In this document: piece after piece, positions 1-10,540 of the stretch | How positions within the stretch are numbered: position 1 is the stretch's first letter | How the letters are laid out: each line of letters starts with the position of its first letter | NCBI GenBank assembly: GCA_023078685.1 | Contig: JALGAS010000001.1 | Location: forward strand, 5,208,001 to 5,272,000 | Length of the DNA: 64,000 bases | Direction of reading: 5' to 3' | From: Neopestalotiopsis rosae | Lineage: Eukaryota; Ascomycota; Sordariomycetes; Amphisphaeriales; Sporocadaceae | Notes under the pieces: model-generated | Told to the model about the DNA's origin: nothing | The model's input: only the letters and a program-made list of their open reading frames with translations | The model's database searches: none | Position numbers and translations under genes: made by a program

Positions 1-729
1 CTGGGCTCTCAACGAAGATTCGGGCCGCATGAAAGTTGCGGGGCAGGCAATTGAAAGCCGCTGAATGGGCTGAATGGGGGGGAGAGGGACTGGATAACAA
101 CTAAGAAAACACCTTGACACCCCCGCGATGTGGAGCCCTTTATAATAAGTAAGCCCCGACTCCCGAGTATCACAGCTTCATCGTTTCTCAGCTAGCGAAC
201 CCCGGGGACTACGGGCAGCGGAGAGAAAGACACACACACATTCATGCATGAGTAGTGAGGTGGGATTTGAGATTGGATGTCCGGAGAAGCCCTTGGATGA
301 TGTATCCAAGTATTCTTGCAGGATTTGTATTGATCCTATGACTCCATGATGACGAGAGGCAACTTGCCAAACCAACCACTGGTTCTCTCCAAGACTTTGC
401 AGGAGCCGGATCGATTCTTCATTCTTGATTTGTGTCTTTCTGGCGTTCCATTTTCTGAATGTCTCACTGCATCATGTAACCCAAGCCTAGGTTCCAGACC
501 TTCCGTGGCTTAACAGCAATAGGTGACGCACTCCTGAGTGAAGCCTTGGCATTGGCTATTCACTTTTAGCCCCGACATGTCGTCTTTGCAGGTAAAACTT
601 TATTTCATTCTGAGTAAGCAACCCAATAGGGTGGCGTTTTAGTCTCTTTCTTCTACTGCAAGACTCTCTCCTTCAATCATCCCTAAGGCTTTTGTGGTGA
701 TGATGATGACGACGACGCTGCTGCCCATT
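1..729. other. Intergenic / 3' flank, no gene seen
   Basis: No convincing gene. The right part is the 3' flank of the minus-strand gene that ends at 730 and carries a short trinucleotide-rich run (gatgatgacgacgacg, about 697-715). A TATA-like stretch (ctttataataa) lies near 137-147. It could serve a gene outside the window, but nothing in the window shows this. Confidence 0.5.
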
Positions 730-2597
730 CTAACAAGTGTATTCCAACTCGAACGAAACCGACGGGATGCCTTCAAAGCCAGTCGGTACAGCGTATGAAA
801 TGTTGTAAATATAGTGGTCGCGCAGCTGAGTACCATATGTCACGTTTTGGGGTCCCAGGCCCGGTGCAGACACATTGACCGAAAGACAGGGCAGATTGTC
901 CAATCCCGTAATCCTGTTCGCGGGATCCCGGAAGAACTGTGGCGGGATGCCCGACAGAGCAAACGTGAAAATGTCGGTGCCTTCTTGTGTTGTGTTTGGG
1001 TACGATACCTTCAAATAGCCGTCGCCGACTTCAGAGGTGATGGTCGAGGCGCTTGGGTACAACGAAAAGAAGCCATTGTACGGGTATGGCGTATGCTTGG
1101 GGTCCGAGGCCCAGTGCACAATGGCCGGCACGAACTGGTTGCCGCGGTTCGCCGTCTCGGCCACGGTCTGGCCTCCGATCATGAGCCCGGCGCTGAGCCA
1201 CGAAGAAGCGACGCGGTACTGCTCCGTCTCGAGGTCCTCGTAGATGGTCTTGTTGACGGAGCGGCTGCCCTCCCACCAGCCCTTGGCCTGCAGAGCAGAG
1301 GCTGTCTCGTTGTCGATGCAGTCGGCGACGGTCTCCATGATCAAGGACAGGGAAGCTCCCTGCGCGACATCGTACAGGAGATCTGCTTCGCCCAGAGGTG
1401 GTTGCGGCCCAAACTCGCGGCCATACATGCCCCACCAAAAGAGCGAGAGGATGGCCGAGTGCTCGGTTGCGTCGCGAGTATAGGCACGGTCATAGGGTCC
1501 CACCAGGTTTCCCAGGAAGGGGTTGAAATGGACGGCTACATCCTTCCACAATTCGGCGATGATGTACTTTGAACTGTTGGTCATGGGCGCGTCTGATGGA
1601 CCGTACGCCGCGTTTGCGCCCAGAGCCCAAAGATCCATGCCATAGTAATTGGGTGCGTTGTACTCGGACAGCACATTTTGTCCGTCGCGCTCAAATAGCT
1701 CGAGCAGCTCGGTGCCTTGTTGGGCAGCAAAGTCGATGAAGCTGGAATTGTCGAGACGTGCGCCAATCCAGCCCACCGTGAGGACCCTCATAAGACCTGG
1801 GTTGGAGTAGCCGAGAATGAGGTTGTCGCCTTCGGGATAGGAGCCATTCCTGCGCATTGCTCCTACAGCATTGGCCTCGAGCGATGTTTCAATGCGCGAA
1901 ATCAGGTCGTCGCTCAGAAGATGGGAGAACTCCTCGACAATTTGCACCAAGGTGGTGCTGGAAAGCAAGTCAGCAATTGCACAGCCTCCGTTTCGTCTCA
2001 CTCTGGTACATACCCTACAAACTCTCTCCAGTTGGGGTCATAAGTGTCATATATCTCTGGAGGATAGAGATCACTGTCCGGAGTAGGATATGGTGCGTCT
2101 GGAGATAATCTATATGTTCCATACCATGCCGAATCGTAACTCTCCGTCATCTGTGTCGACAGTCTTTCATCCACGTCAGCTGAATGAAAAGCACACAAGG
2201 CAATCAGGGAGCCGTCAACTTACACGCCCTCAATGCTGGCTATAGCATTCGCTACATCATCGCCCTGGGCTCTGTAGAGAAGCCCCGAGATATACCATGC
2301 TGTGAATCTGGTCGACCAGGGTCCATTGTCTTGATACCAGATGAAGTTGTAGTAATCGTCGTATCTCGAATCCTGTACTTGCATGGAGTAGTCAAAGAGG
2401 CTTTGGGCAGCTATTGTGCAAAAGATTGTGGTCAGACTTTCTTCGTTTGTTTCTCAGGCAATTTAGCGAAATGCCAGGTTCTTGGACTCACCGGTTGACA
2501 GTCTTGAGCTGGACTCATTATATTGGCCGTGGACTGCTGCAAACGAACTGCACAACGCCCATGCTGCCGCCAGTCTACTATAAATTGTCATGACCAT
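730..2597 (-). CDS. Secreted protein of unrecognised family, probable alpha/alpha-toroid fold
   Basis: Four exons rebuilt: 2597-2492, 2410-2224, 2163-2014 and 1957-730, giving 556 aa. Residues 1-24 (MVMTIYSRLAAAWALCSSFA...) form a clear signal peptide, so the product should be secreted. The body is rich in Trp/Tyr/Asp motifs such as WYQDNGPWSTRFTAWY, SEYNAPNYYGMDLWALG and GPYDRAYTRD, spaced like the inward-facing motifs of (alpha/alpha)6-toroid carbohydrate enzymes. The last 120 or so residues look beta-rich, and many N-glycosylation sequons are present. The intron-3 junction (FVG|TTLV) is exact. Intron 2 is ambiguous: either GTAAGT at 2223 with an AAG acceptor at 2164, or a GC donor with CAG at 2180; both keep the frame. 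I do not recognise the family and assign no activity. The divergent neighbour is a sugar transporter, which weakly suggests carbohydrate use. Confidence 0.8.
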
Positions 2598-4479
2598 GGT
2601 GAGTGACCACTTGCGTTCAACAGATTATAGAGGACAACAATAGATGTAGAGTCAAAAAGCCCGAGGTAAAGAAAACAGGCGAACAGAGCCCGTCATTTTA
2701 AATACCATGTGCTGCTGAGCGCACGTTACATTCTGGACCTTGTTTACATCGTCATTTCAACTGCAAGCTATACATAGCCGATGACTTAGCTGGACTGTTC
2801 CCAGGGGATGTGAAGGAGATCCGGCCTTGTCCCCGATGAACTATTACGACTCTTTCACAGAATGCTACAATGTACCCCGCCATTTTGTACATCTGGGCAG
2901 GCAAAAACTGGGATCACTGCATACTCCAAGCGGCTTGGGGGCTGGTTGGGGAAGAAACCTAGGTAGCCATTGGCGGCGACTTGGTCCTCGAATTGCTGAC
3001 CAGTCTTGCCAGTCTGTACAGAGTACCTAGGCAATCCAAGGACAAAGTGACTATAATCAAATCAAGCAAGATAGTCCGCTTGGAAAAGAACTTGTGGAAC
3101 CCGCGCTGAACGGTGCCCAGTCAGTGCACAAGCTATCGATGAAGCTATCAGTGAGATTGACGGAAAAATGCAAGTTTGGTTTGCCCAGTCTAGTATAATG
3201 GAGTCCCTCCGTCGGCTCGGGGTATCTCGTTGTTATATGTCGGAGCTGCTCCCGACGGCGCTCTCTTGCGGCGTGCACTTACAGTCGGGACTAGGCAATG
3301 GGCAGCCGATGAATGAGGAAATGTGCTACTGGAACTAATATCTTCACTTGAAAGTCCGTATTACTGACTTCGATTGCGATCACGATTGCATTGTTGTGCA
3401 TTCTCAACTTTGTTCCAATCCAAAGAGTATAACCTGCTGATGTGTGCATTTCCTTTCTGCTGAGTGAGCTTGCCAAGTCGACTGGAGGAAGATCATTGAG
3501 GCTTGTCTACGGGAATGGCCAGGTCAGGGCCTGGAGAACCGAGTTGACACTAGCTGGGGGATGATTTTGCGGGGAAGTTGAACATGTTTGCCATGTCTTG
3601 CTCGATTTGTATAGTGCAGATTAGTCGTTTTCCGCCCAAACTCCACAAGCACGCGATAACCTCAGATAGAGCAAGCCATACTTTGTATATCCAGAAGAGT
3701 CTCGACCGGAATTTTACTGAAGACTTTTACTTGTGAAGGGCATTCTTTGTCAATTGATCAATGACTCTGCTTTGACTTACATCTTGAACATCGTAAAGAG
3801 CCGCGATTCACCAGACCGCAACATCAGTCAAGTGACACAGTAGCGAACCAGTACCCTGTTCCCTCGGTACCGCGATCCCCGTCCAGCCGCCTTGGCACTT
3901 CCGAAAGGACCCCTTGCCGGCACCGTGCCGTGGAATTATAGCGGCTGGCGCTGTTCACTCACGCCTTGCCTGTCTCGAACCATTTTCGAGGAGAAAAGCG
4001 ACATGGGACAGTGCCTTGATGTGCTCTTATCATGGCTGGATTTGGCTACCTGCTCCGCTCCAGTTGTAATGTTACAAAGGACCAACTGCACTAAAAAGCC
4101 CCCCGAAGTCGCAAAAGATTGTCTGTTACCTGTAGTTATCGAGCATCAGGCTCGAGATACGGAATACCTCGGAATACTTCTCAGCTGTTGTGTAGCCATA
4201 AGATAAGATGGGGTCGCCATTATCTGAGTCGGCACGTTACCAACGGTATGGATCTTTCACCAATGCTTTATCGCTGATCTTCCCTCAAGGAACATGGGAA
4301 TAGCCAATAATTTCTTCCACTTGTGACCTTCACTCAAGACGTTTGTATTGACAGCATCTCTGTTGATCGGGCCGACAACCCTCAGTTCCCCAGTCCAATA
4401 TTGCCGACGCCTCTGACCCCTCAAAGCGCTTCTCGGTTGCAAGTCGTGGGCTTTGAACTCTAGAGAACTAGCCGTCAAC
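2598..4479. other. Divergent intergenic region, 1.9 kb
   Basis: It lies between the divergent secreted-protein gene and the sugar transporter, so it should hold both promoters. The small open frames inside it lack family features and are broken by stops. No repeat or RNA gene was recognised. Confidence 0.5.
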
Positions 4480-6135
4480 ATGGCTGAAGGCATCCCGATC
4501 AATGTGGACGCCGCGGTACAGCGAGGCTCGCTATCATGGCTTCGCAATGGCGGCATCGTCAAGCTGAATTGTATACTGGTGCTATCTTTAATCTCATCTT
4601 ATGCCACTGGATTCGATGGATCTATGGTGAGTACAGGCACTATTTTGCTCTGATAGAATGTCTCGACTTTTTCAGATCGTTAAAACATCATACAGATGAA
4701 TGGTCTTCAATCGCTGGACACTTGGAATGCCGAATTCGGAAATCCAGGCGCCAGCGACCTGGCGCTCCTCAACGCCATCCAGAATGTTGGCCAGCTAGTT
4801 GGCATGCCCTTCTGTGCATGGATCTGTGATACCTGGGGGCGTAAACCCGCCTTGCTGGGAAGCGCCCTTGTTCTCATCATTGGTGTAGCTCTCCAGACTG
4901 CCGCCCAGAGCACCGGCATGTTCATCGCCGGCCGCGGCATCATTGGTCTGGGACTCGTGCTTAACATCACCGCGGCCCCGTTGTTGATCATGGAACTGGC
5001 CTATCCGAGCCAGCGTGCGCCTCTCGTCTCCATTTACAACAGTCTCTGGGGACTCGGTGCGCTCGTCGCAGCCTGGACGACCTACGGCACCTTTCGAATC
5101 GAGAGCAACTGGGCTTGGAGAATCCCCTCCATCCTCCAAGCCCTCTCCAGCGTTTTGCAATTGGGACTGTGCTTTTTCGTGGAGGAGTCGCCTCGGTGGC
5201 TCATCTCCAAAGAACGAGACGCTGAAGCTGAGCGCTTGGTCACCAAGTACCACGCCAACGGCGATGCCTCGGATCCCATGATCCCGCTCGAGATGGAGGA
5301 GATCCGCACGGCGCTGCGCCTCGAGAACGAAGCCAACCGGACAACGTCCTACCTGACCTTCTTCTCTACCCCAGGCAACCGCCGTCGCTTCCTCATCATC
5401 CTGGCCGTCGGGTTCTTCAGCCAGTGGAGCGGCAACGGCCTGATCTCCTACTACTTGACCTTGATCCTCAACAGCATCGGCTACACCGACCAGAGCACGC
5501 AGACCCTGATCAACGCGCTCATGACGCTGTGGTCCATGCTCTGGGGCCTGGGCTTCTCCTTCTTCGTCAACCGCTTCCGCCGGCGGACGCTGTTCCTGGC
5601 GTCCACGATCGGCTGCCTCGTGGTGTACATAGTCTGGACCGCCCTCGAGGCCCGGTACGAAATGTCCACGGACCTGAACGACGACGGCACGGGCGGGCCC
5701 ACGGGCGGGCCCACGGGCGTGGCGCAGGGCGTCGTGGCCATGATCTTCCTGTACCAGGCCATCTTTGCCGTAGGCTGGGGCGCCCTGCAGGTGACCTACG
5801 TCGTCGAGATCCTGCCGTTCAACCTCCGCGCCAGGGGCTTGGTGCTGTACAACTTTTTCGTGGCGCTGGCGCTCATCTTCAACCAGTACGCCAACCCGAT
5901 CGGTGTCACCAACAGCGGGTGGAAGTTCTACATTACCTATGACGTCTGGCTGTTTGTCGAAGTCATTGTCGTCTACTTCCTCTTTGTGGAGACGGGCAAG
6001 TTGAGCTTGGAGGAGACGGCTGCGGTTCTAGATGGACAGGAGGTGCAAGACAAGTTGCAAGAAGAAGTTTTGAGGAATACGGAAAAGACGCTCGGCTTGA
6101 CTCGAGTCGATACTGTCCCCGAATCCAATGCTTGA
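4480..6135 (+). CDS. MFS sugar transporter, lactose-permease type
   Basis: Two exons, 4480-4626 and 4696-6135, give 528 aa. The start is chosen at MAEGIPINVD, which has a good context (GTCAACATGG); splicing at GTGAGT/ACAG joins ...YATGFDGSM to MNGLQSLDTW. Family signatures of fungal sugar porters are present: GFDGSMMNGLQ in TM1, GRKPALLGS after TM2, EESPRWL before the central loop, and WSGNGLISYYL in TM7. About 12 hydrophobic segments are visible. This group imports hexoses, lactose or related sugars by proton symport at the plasma membrane; the substrate cannot be told from the sequence. A Gly-Pro-rich loop (GGPTGGPTG) comes from a 12-bp tandem duplication at about 5693-5717. The gene is convergent with pantothenate synthetase, with 95 bp between them. 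Confidence 0.9.
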
Positions 6136-6230
6136 GGCGGGAATGATCAAGAGCAGGTAGCCCAGTATAGTATCAGTCTATCAATGCAATTCATAAAGTG
6201 TGTATTGATTCTTTTCCATCATGCACAAAA

Positions 6231-7361
6231 TCAAGCAGTTGGCTTGAGGACGATATTGTCAATCAGCCTGACTGAAGGACCCCCGCTGTGACCAAGGTCC
6301 TCTCCTGATTGTGGTGACTCGACTGGCAGCATCTTGACTGCTCCGCTCAAAATACCGCCCTTGGTAGAGTCGACCTCTGTCAGCTCCACCATTGTATCCG
6401 GATCGGACAAGGCAATGTAGTCGACCTCGTACTTGACCCTCTGTTCCGGGGACAGTGCCATTTGCTCATTGAGAATATCTGTCGTAACCTTGCTGGCGGC
6501 CCCCAGTATCGACTCTCGATCTCGCTTTCCGTTTGCATACTCCTTCTCAGCGGCCCTGAGGGCACGATTGAGCACCGTTGCCACCTTTCTCCTTCTCTCG
6601 CCCAGGTACACGTTTCTCGAGCTGAGCGCAAGTCCATCGGCCTCTCTTTCCGTCGCCTCAATCTGCACATCGATGGGCATCATGAAGTCCTTGACCATTT
6701 TGCGAATCACCACCGTTTGCTGGACATCCTTTTGGCCAAAGTATACCTTTTCGGGCTGTACAATGTTGAAGAGTTTCATGCAGACGGTGGCGACGCCGCG
6801 GAAAAAGGTCGGCCTGCTCGCACCCTCGAGAACCTCTCCCACGGGCGTGAGGGTCACAAAGGAGCCCTTGGAGTCAACCTCCTGGCCCGGAAAGCCCGAG
6901 GGGTACATGTCGGCCGTGGTCGGCGCAAAGACGGCGCTGATGCGGCCGAGGTTGCCGCCGTCGTCGGCGAGCTCGCGGTCCAGCTCGGCCAGGATGCGGC
7001 AGTCGCTGTCCCAGGTGACGGGGTAGCTGGCCAGGTCTTCTTTCACGCCAAACTGCGCCGGGTTGACGTATATGGAGACCACGACGTGGTGGGTGTCGCG
7101 GGCGGCGGCGCGGATCAGCGACAGGTGGCCCCGGTGCAGGGCGCCCATGGTCGGCACGAGCGAGACGAGCCGGTGGTCGAGGAGGTGCGGGCGGCGCCAC
7201 GCTCGGACGGAGTCGACGGTGCGGAGGATCCGGATCGACGACGAGGGGATCTTCTCCCGCGGCGCCCGGCGCGTCGACGAGGCCATGCCGCGAAAGGTCA
7301 GGGGCGTGGTGCAAGAGAGAGCACGCGAGCCGGTCGCGCGTGGAATTGCGCGAGCAAACAT
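6231..7361 (-). CDS. PAN6: Pantothenate synthetase (pantoate--beta-alanine ligase)
   Basis: Single exon. The start is set at MFARAIPRAT (7361), giving 376 aa, because the extension upstream to 7460 looks non-coding. The enzyme condenses pantoate and beta-alanine using ATP, the last step of vitamin B5 synthesis and so of CoA supply. Family motifs are PTMGALHRGHLSLI (HIGH-like nucleotide-binding site), YVNPAQFG, FGQKDVQQ and LALSSRNVYL (KMSKS-equivalent region). Fungal versions are about 300-380 aa. The Arg/Ser/Thr-rich first 45 or so residues could be a mitochondrial presequence; MASSTRR at about residue 25 is an alternative start. An insert of about 20 residues (RELADDGGNLGR) follows the SYP motif. 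The gene is divergent from the GH125 gene. Confidence 0.95.
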   Translation of the reverse strand: MFARAIPRATGSRALSCTTPLTFRGMASSTRRAPREKIPSSSIRILRTVDSVRAWRRPHLLDHRLVSLVPTMGALHRGHLSLIRAAARDTHHVVVSIYVNPAQFGVKEDLASYPVTWDSDCRILAELDRELADDGGNLGRISAVFAPTTADMYPSGFPGQEVDSKGSFVTLTPVGEVLEGASRPTFFRGVATVCMKLFNIVQPEKVYFGQKDVQQTVVIRKMVKDFMMPIDVQIEATEREADGLALSSRNVYLGERRRKVATVLNRALRAAEKEYANGKRDRESILGAASKVTTDILNEQMALSPEQRVKYEVDYIALSDPDTMVELTEVDSTKGGILSGAVKMLPVESPQSGEDLGHSGGPSVRLIDNIVLKPTA

Positions 7362-8425
7362 GGCCGTGGCGGTGTTTTGAATAAAATTTGGTATTAAAGA
7401 GTAGTGTTCAAGAATCAAGGAGGTAGTTTCGTGGCACGAGGAGCCATTGTGCTGACTCAATGGCCGAAAATTGAGGCAGCTGTGATGGTTTCTTCGGCGG
7501 AGATCTGGGGCCAGTGGAGAGTTGCAAGTAGTACACTATCTCGAGGCTTTTTTGGATAATGCTGGATGCTAGAAGCGTGGTTGCACGGGCCAGATATTAC
7601 CACATGAAATGGTCGATCACATGCAAACATGAATCAAAGACAACAAACATCAAGGAATAAAAAGCTTGCCTAATTAAATATATAACTATCTCGAAGCTGT
7701 ATAGCTTGACTCCAATCATATTCATTCCCGATACACCGGTTCCCATGTGAAGAATATGGCCATGTTTAGGTGCATAGCTACAAGAGACAGTGCAGTAGAA
7801 ATCGGGGACCGACTTCTTCTGCTCATCCTTACTTCCGAGTCCGCTATTCACCCTTCTCTGAACTTTTGCGTTGCTGCTCGTGGGAACACGACTGGGGATC
7901 AAGGTTTATACTTAGATCTCGTCCGTATTTCTTTCCCGAACTTCAAGATTCATAACTGAATTCAACACACTCTGTATGTCACAGCTATTCAATAGTAACG
8001 TATGATGGATGGAGCTTCTCAAGGCTGGCGAGATAGAGGTTCCGACCGGGACTTTTACGCAACGGCAGGCGGGGTCCTAGGTCCGCTGTAAGAAGCCCGC
8101 AACCCGGCAGCGCACCCCAAATCAGCACTTGCACGACCCCTGTTTGAGGACCTGGACTGGACCCTGACCCAGAGCTCCCGTGGGTCTCTTCCAGCGACGC
8201 ATTAGGTCATACCTCGCCGTCAGTGCCATCCACAACGGCAGGTGGGCGCGCTGTAACAGACGGCACGTTACTACCGTGGAAACAAATCTGAGGTCACTCG
8301 CTTCCTCCCACGACAATCAACAGTGTCCTCTGTTTCCTATCGTTTACTCGACCTCTTCTTCTGTCATCAATGCTTGGCCTTTGAGACACGGGGCTTTTTC
8401 GCTCTCATTCCCTCGACCCTTCATC
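7362..8425. other. Divergent promoter region between PAN6 and GH125 gene
   Basis: About 1.06 kb between two divergent genes. It contains a GC-rich block at about 8045-8190. No gene, RNA or repeat was recognised. Confidence 0.5.
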
Positions 8426-10189
8426 ATGGCGCAAGTGCTCGCCCCAGCAGTTCTGAGCTTATTGCTGCTGCTGGATCCAGTCAATGCCCAGCGATATGGC
8501 TCTGCGCAACAGCCCATCAACGACGACTTTCAATATGCCGAAGCTTGTCCAGACTACACACAATACTCGATGTACCCTCAGTATGTTTATGATCAGATCA
8601 TGAATATGAAGAAAACCTTCCGGGTTATTGTAGCTGATCCCATTGTTCTTGCAGTCGGCCCTATAGCGAAGGACCCCTAGAGCTCCCATTCCAGCGACCT
8701 GCTCCCCAATGCCGGACCTTTCACTCGGACGCGATTGAAAAAGTCATTGAGGAAGTGACGTCGCGTATGATCGATCCAGATCTTGCGCGCCTCTTCGAGA
8801 ATGCGTTTCCGTCTACGACAGACACCACTGTCAAGTTCCACACGGACGGGACTGCCACGCCCGCGAACTCCAGGAGCAAAAAGGATGATGCGGGTGACAA
8901 GAAGTGGGAGGGTCCTCATTCCTTCATAATCACAGGTGATATCATTGCTGAATGGCTTCGCGACTCTACGAACCAGCTCACTCCTTACTTGCCTTTGGCA
9001 AAGAAAGACCCCAAGATATTTCAGCTGTTCTTGGGGGCTGTCAACACCCAGTCTGAATATGTGATAGAATCGCCGTACTGCAATGCTTTCCAACCACCAC
9101 CGATCAGCGGCCTGCCCGTCAGTCAAAACGGCCAAAGTGACATCGTCCATCCGGTTTACGACCCAAACGCCGTATTCGAGTGCAAGTATGAGCTGGACTC
9201 TCTAGCACATTTCCTGGCTCTGGGCAATAATTTCTACGAGCACACGGGGTCAACGGATCATTTGAATGGAAGATGGTACTTGGCTTTACAGACGGTACTC
9301 AATGTACTCGAGGCACAATCGCAACCGACCTTTGACCCCGTCACGGGCCGCTACTGGAGGAACGACTATACCTTTCAACGTCAGACGGACACGGGAACTG
9401 AGACTTTGAATCTGCGCGGCGTTGGAAACCCATTGAACTTTGGCACCGGTCTTGTAAGATCTGCCTTTAGACCAAGTGACGATGCCACTATTCTTGGATT
9501 CTTCATCCCGGCAAATGCTCAAATGGCTACAGAGCTGAAGAGAACAGCTGCCATGCTGAAGAAGGCTGGCAAAAATAAAATTGCCGAGGAAGTGAGCGAG
9601 TGGAGTGAGACCATCACAAAGGGCATCTGGGAACACGGCGTAATTCATCACAAGAAGTTTGGCAACGTATTTGCTTACGAGGTCGATGGGTACGGTTCTT
9701 CCATTCTCATGGACGACGCCAACTACCCTTCGCTTCTGGCACTACCCCTAATGGGTTTCGTCAGCAACGACGACGAAACCTACAAGAACACGCGAAAGAT
9801 GCTCCTTGCCAAGGAGTCTAATCCATATTATCTGACTGGTAGAGCATTCCATGGCATTGGAGGTATGTTGATCTCTCAATCTTTCTCAAAGGCCCCTTTT
9901 CTAACATTGTGCAGGACCACACATTGGGCTTCAAAATGCTTGGCCAATGAGTCTGCTAGTGCAAGCTCAAACGTCAGACAACGATACAGAGATTACCGAA
10001 TGCATCGACTTTGTACTCAAGGCGAGCAGACTTGGTTTGATCCACGAAAGTGTAGATGTCAATGCTGTTGTATCCTATACCAGAAGTTGGTTTGCCTGGG
10101 CCAATGGTGTTTTTGCTACTACTATTCTTGATCTCGCGAAGAGGAAGCCACACTTGATTTTCAAGGAAGCTTCACCGTACGAGATATGA
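8426..10189 (+). CDS. Secreted GH125 exo-alpha-1,6-mannosidase
   Basis: Three exons, 8426-8580, 8655-9862 and 9915-10189, give 545 aa; junctions ...MYPH|RPYSEGP and GIG|GPHIGLQNAW keep the frame. Residues 1-22 (MAQVLAPAVLSLLLLLDPVNAQ) are a signal peptide. Family GH125 (formerly DUF1237, Mug157-like) is recognised from ITGDIIAEWLRDSTNQL, the CKYELDSLAHFL segment, WRNDYTFQRQTDTGTETLN, FRPSDDATILGFFIPANA, MDDANYPSLLALP and the terminal GPHIGLQNAWPMSL motif. Known members remove terminal alpha-1,6-linked mannose as inverting exo-enzymes acting on mannan or N-glycans. Length and motif order are complete. The secreted form suggests use of external mannan or processing in the secretory pathway. It is convergent with the aminotransferase gene. 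Confidence 0.93.
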
Positions 10190-10540
10190 AGTAGGGATGA
10201 TGAGAGAATAGACCAGTACATACCCTAGAGTCGATGCACATGCAAACTGAACAGAGTTTATGCTATACCGGGCTGTTGAGTGAAGTGAGTTGAAATGCAA
10301 GGTCGGCCGCTATCTTCTTGTGGGCGAATCTTAACCACCCTCACGAACGCGTGACATTAATAGGGCGCACCACTGCTCATTACCACTTTTCACATCAGTG
10401 CGTCAATTCTAGGGTAGAGGAATATGGTGCTCGATTGTCTCTTGTGATTGAGGATTTGCGTTACGTCATATGTCCACGATACTTTGCCGAATATCACTTT
10501 TCACAGATTTGTCATACGGTTGGCTGGATATCTTGGTACA
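10190..10540. other. Convergent intergenic spacer
   Basis: 351 bp between two convergent genes. It should contain both 3' UTRs. No other feature was seen. Confidence 0.5.

Noticed and set aside
814..1572. 252-aa plus-strand open frame
   Set aside because: Antisense to the secreted-protein gene; Arg/Val-rich composition is that of a shadow frame.
6462..7397. 311-aa plus-strand open frame
   Set aside because: Antisense to pantothenate synthetase, whose motifs are unmistakable.
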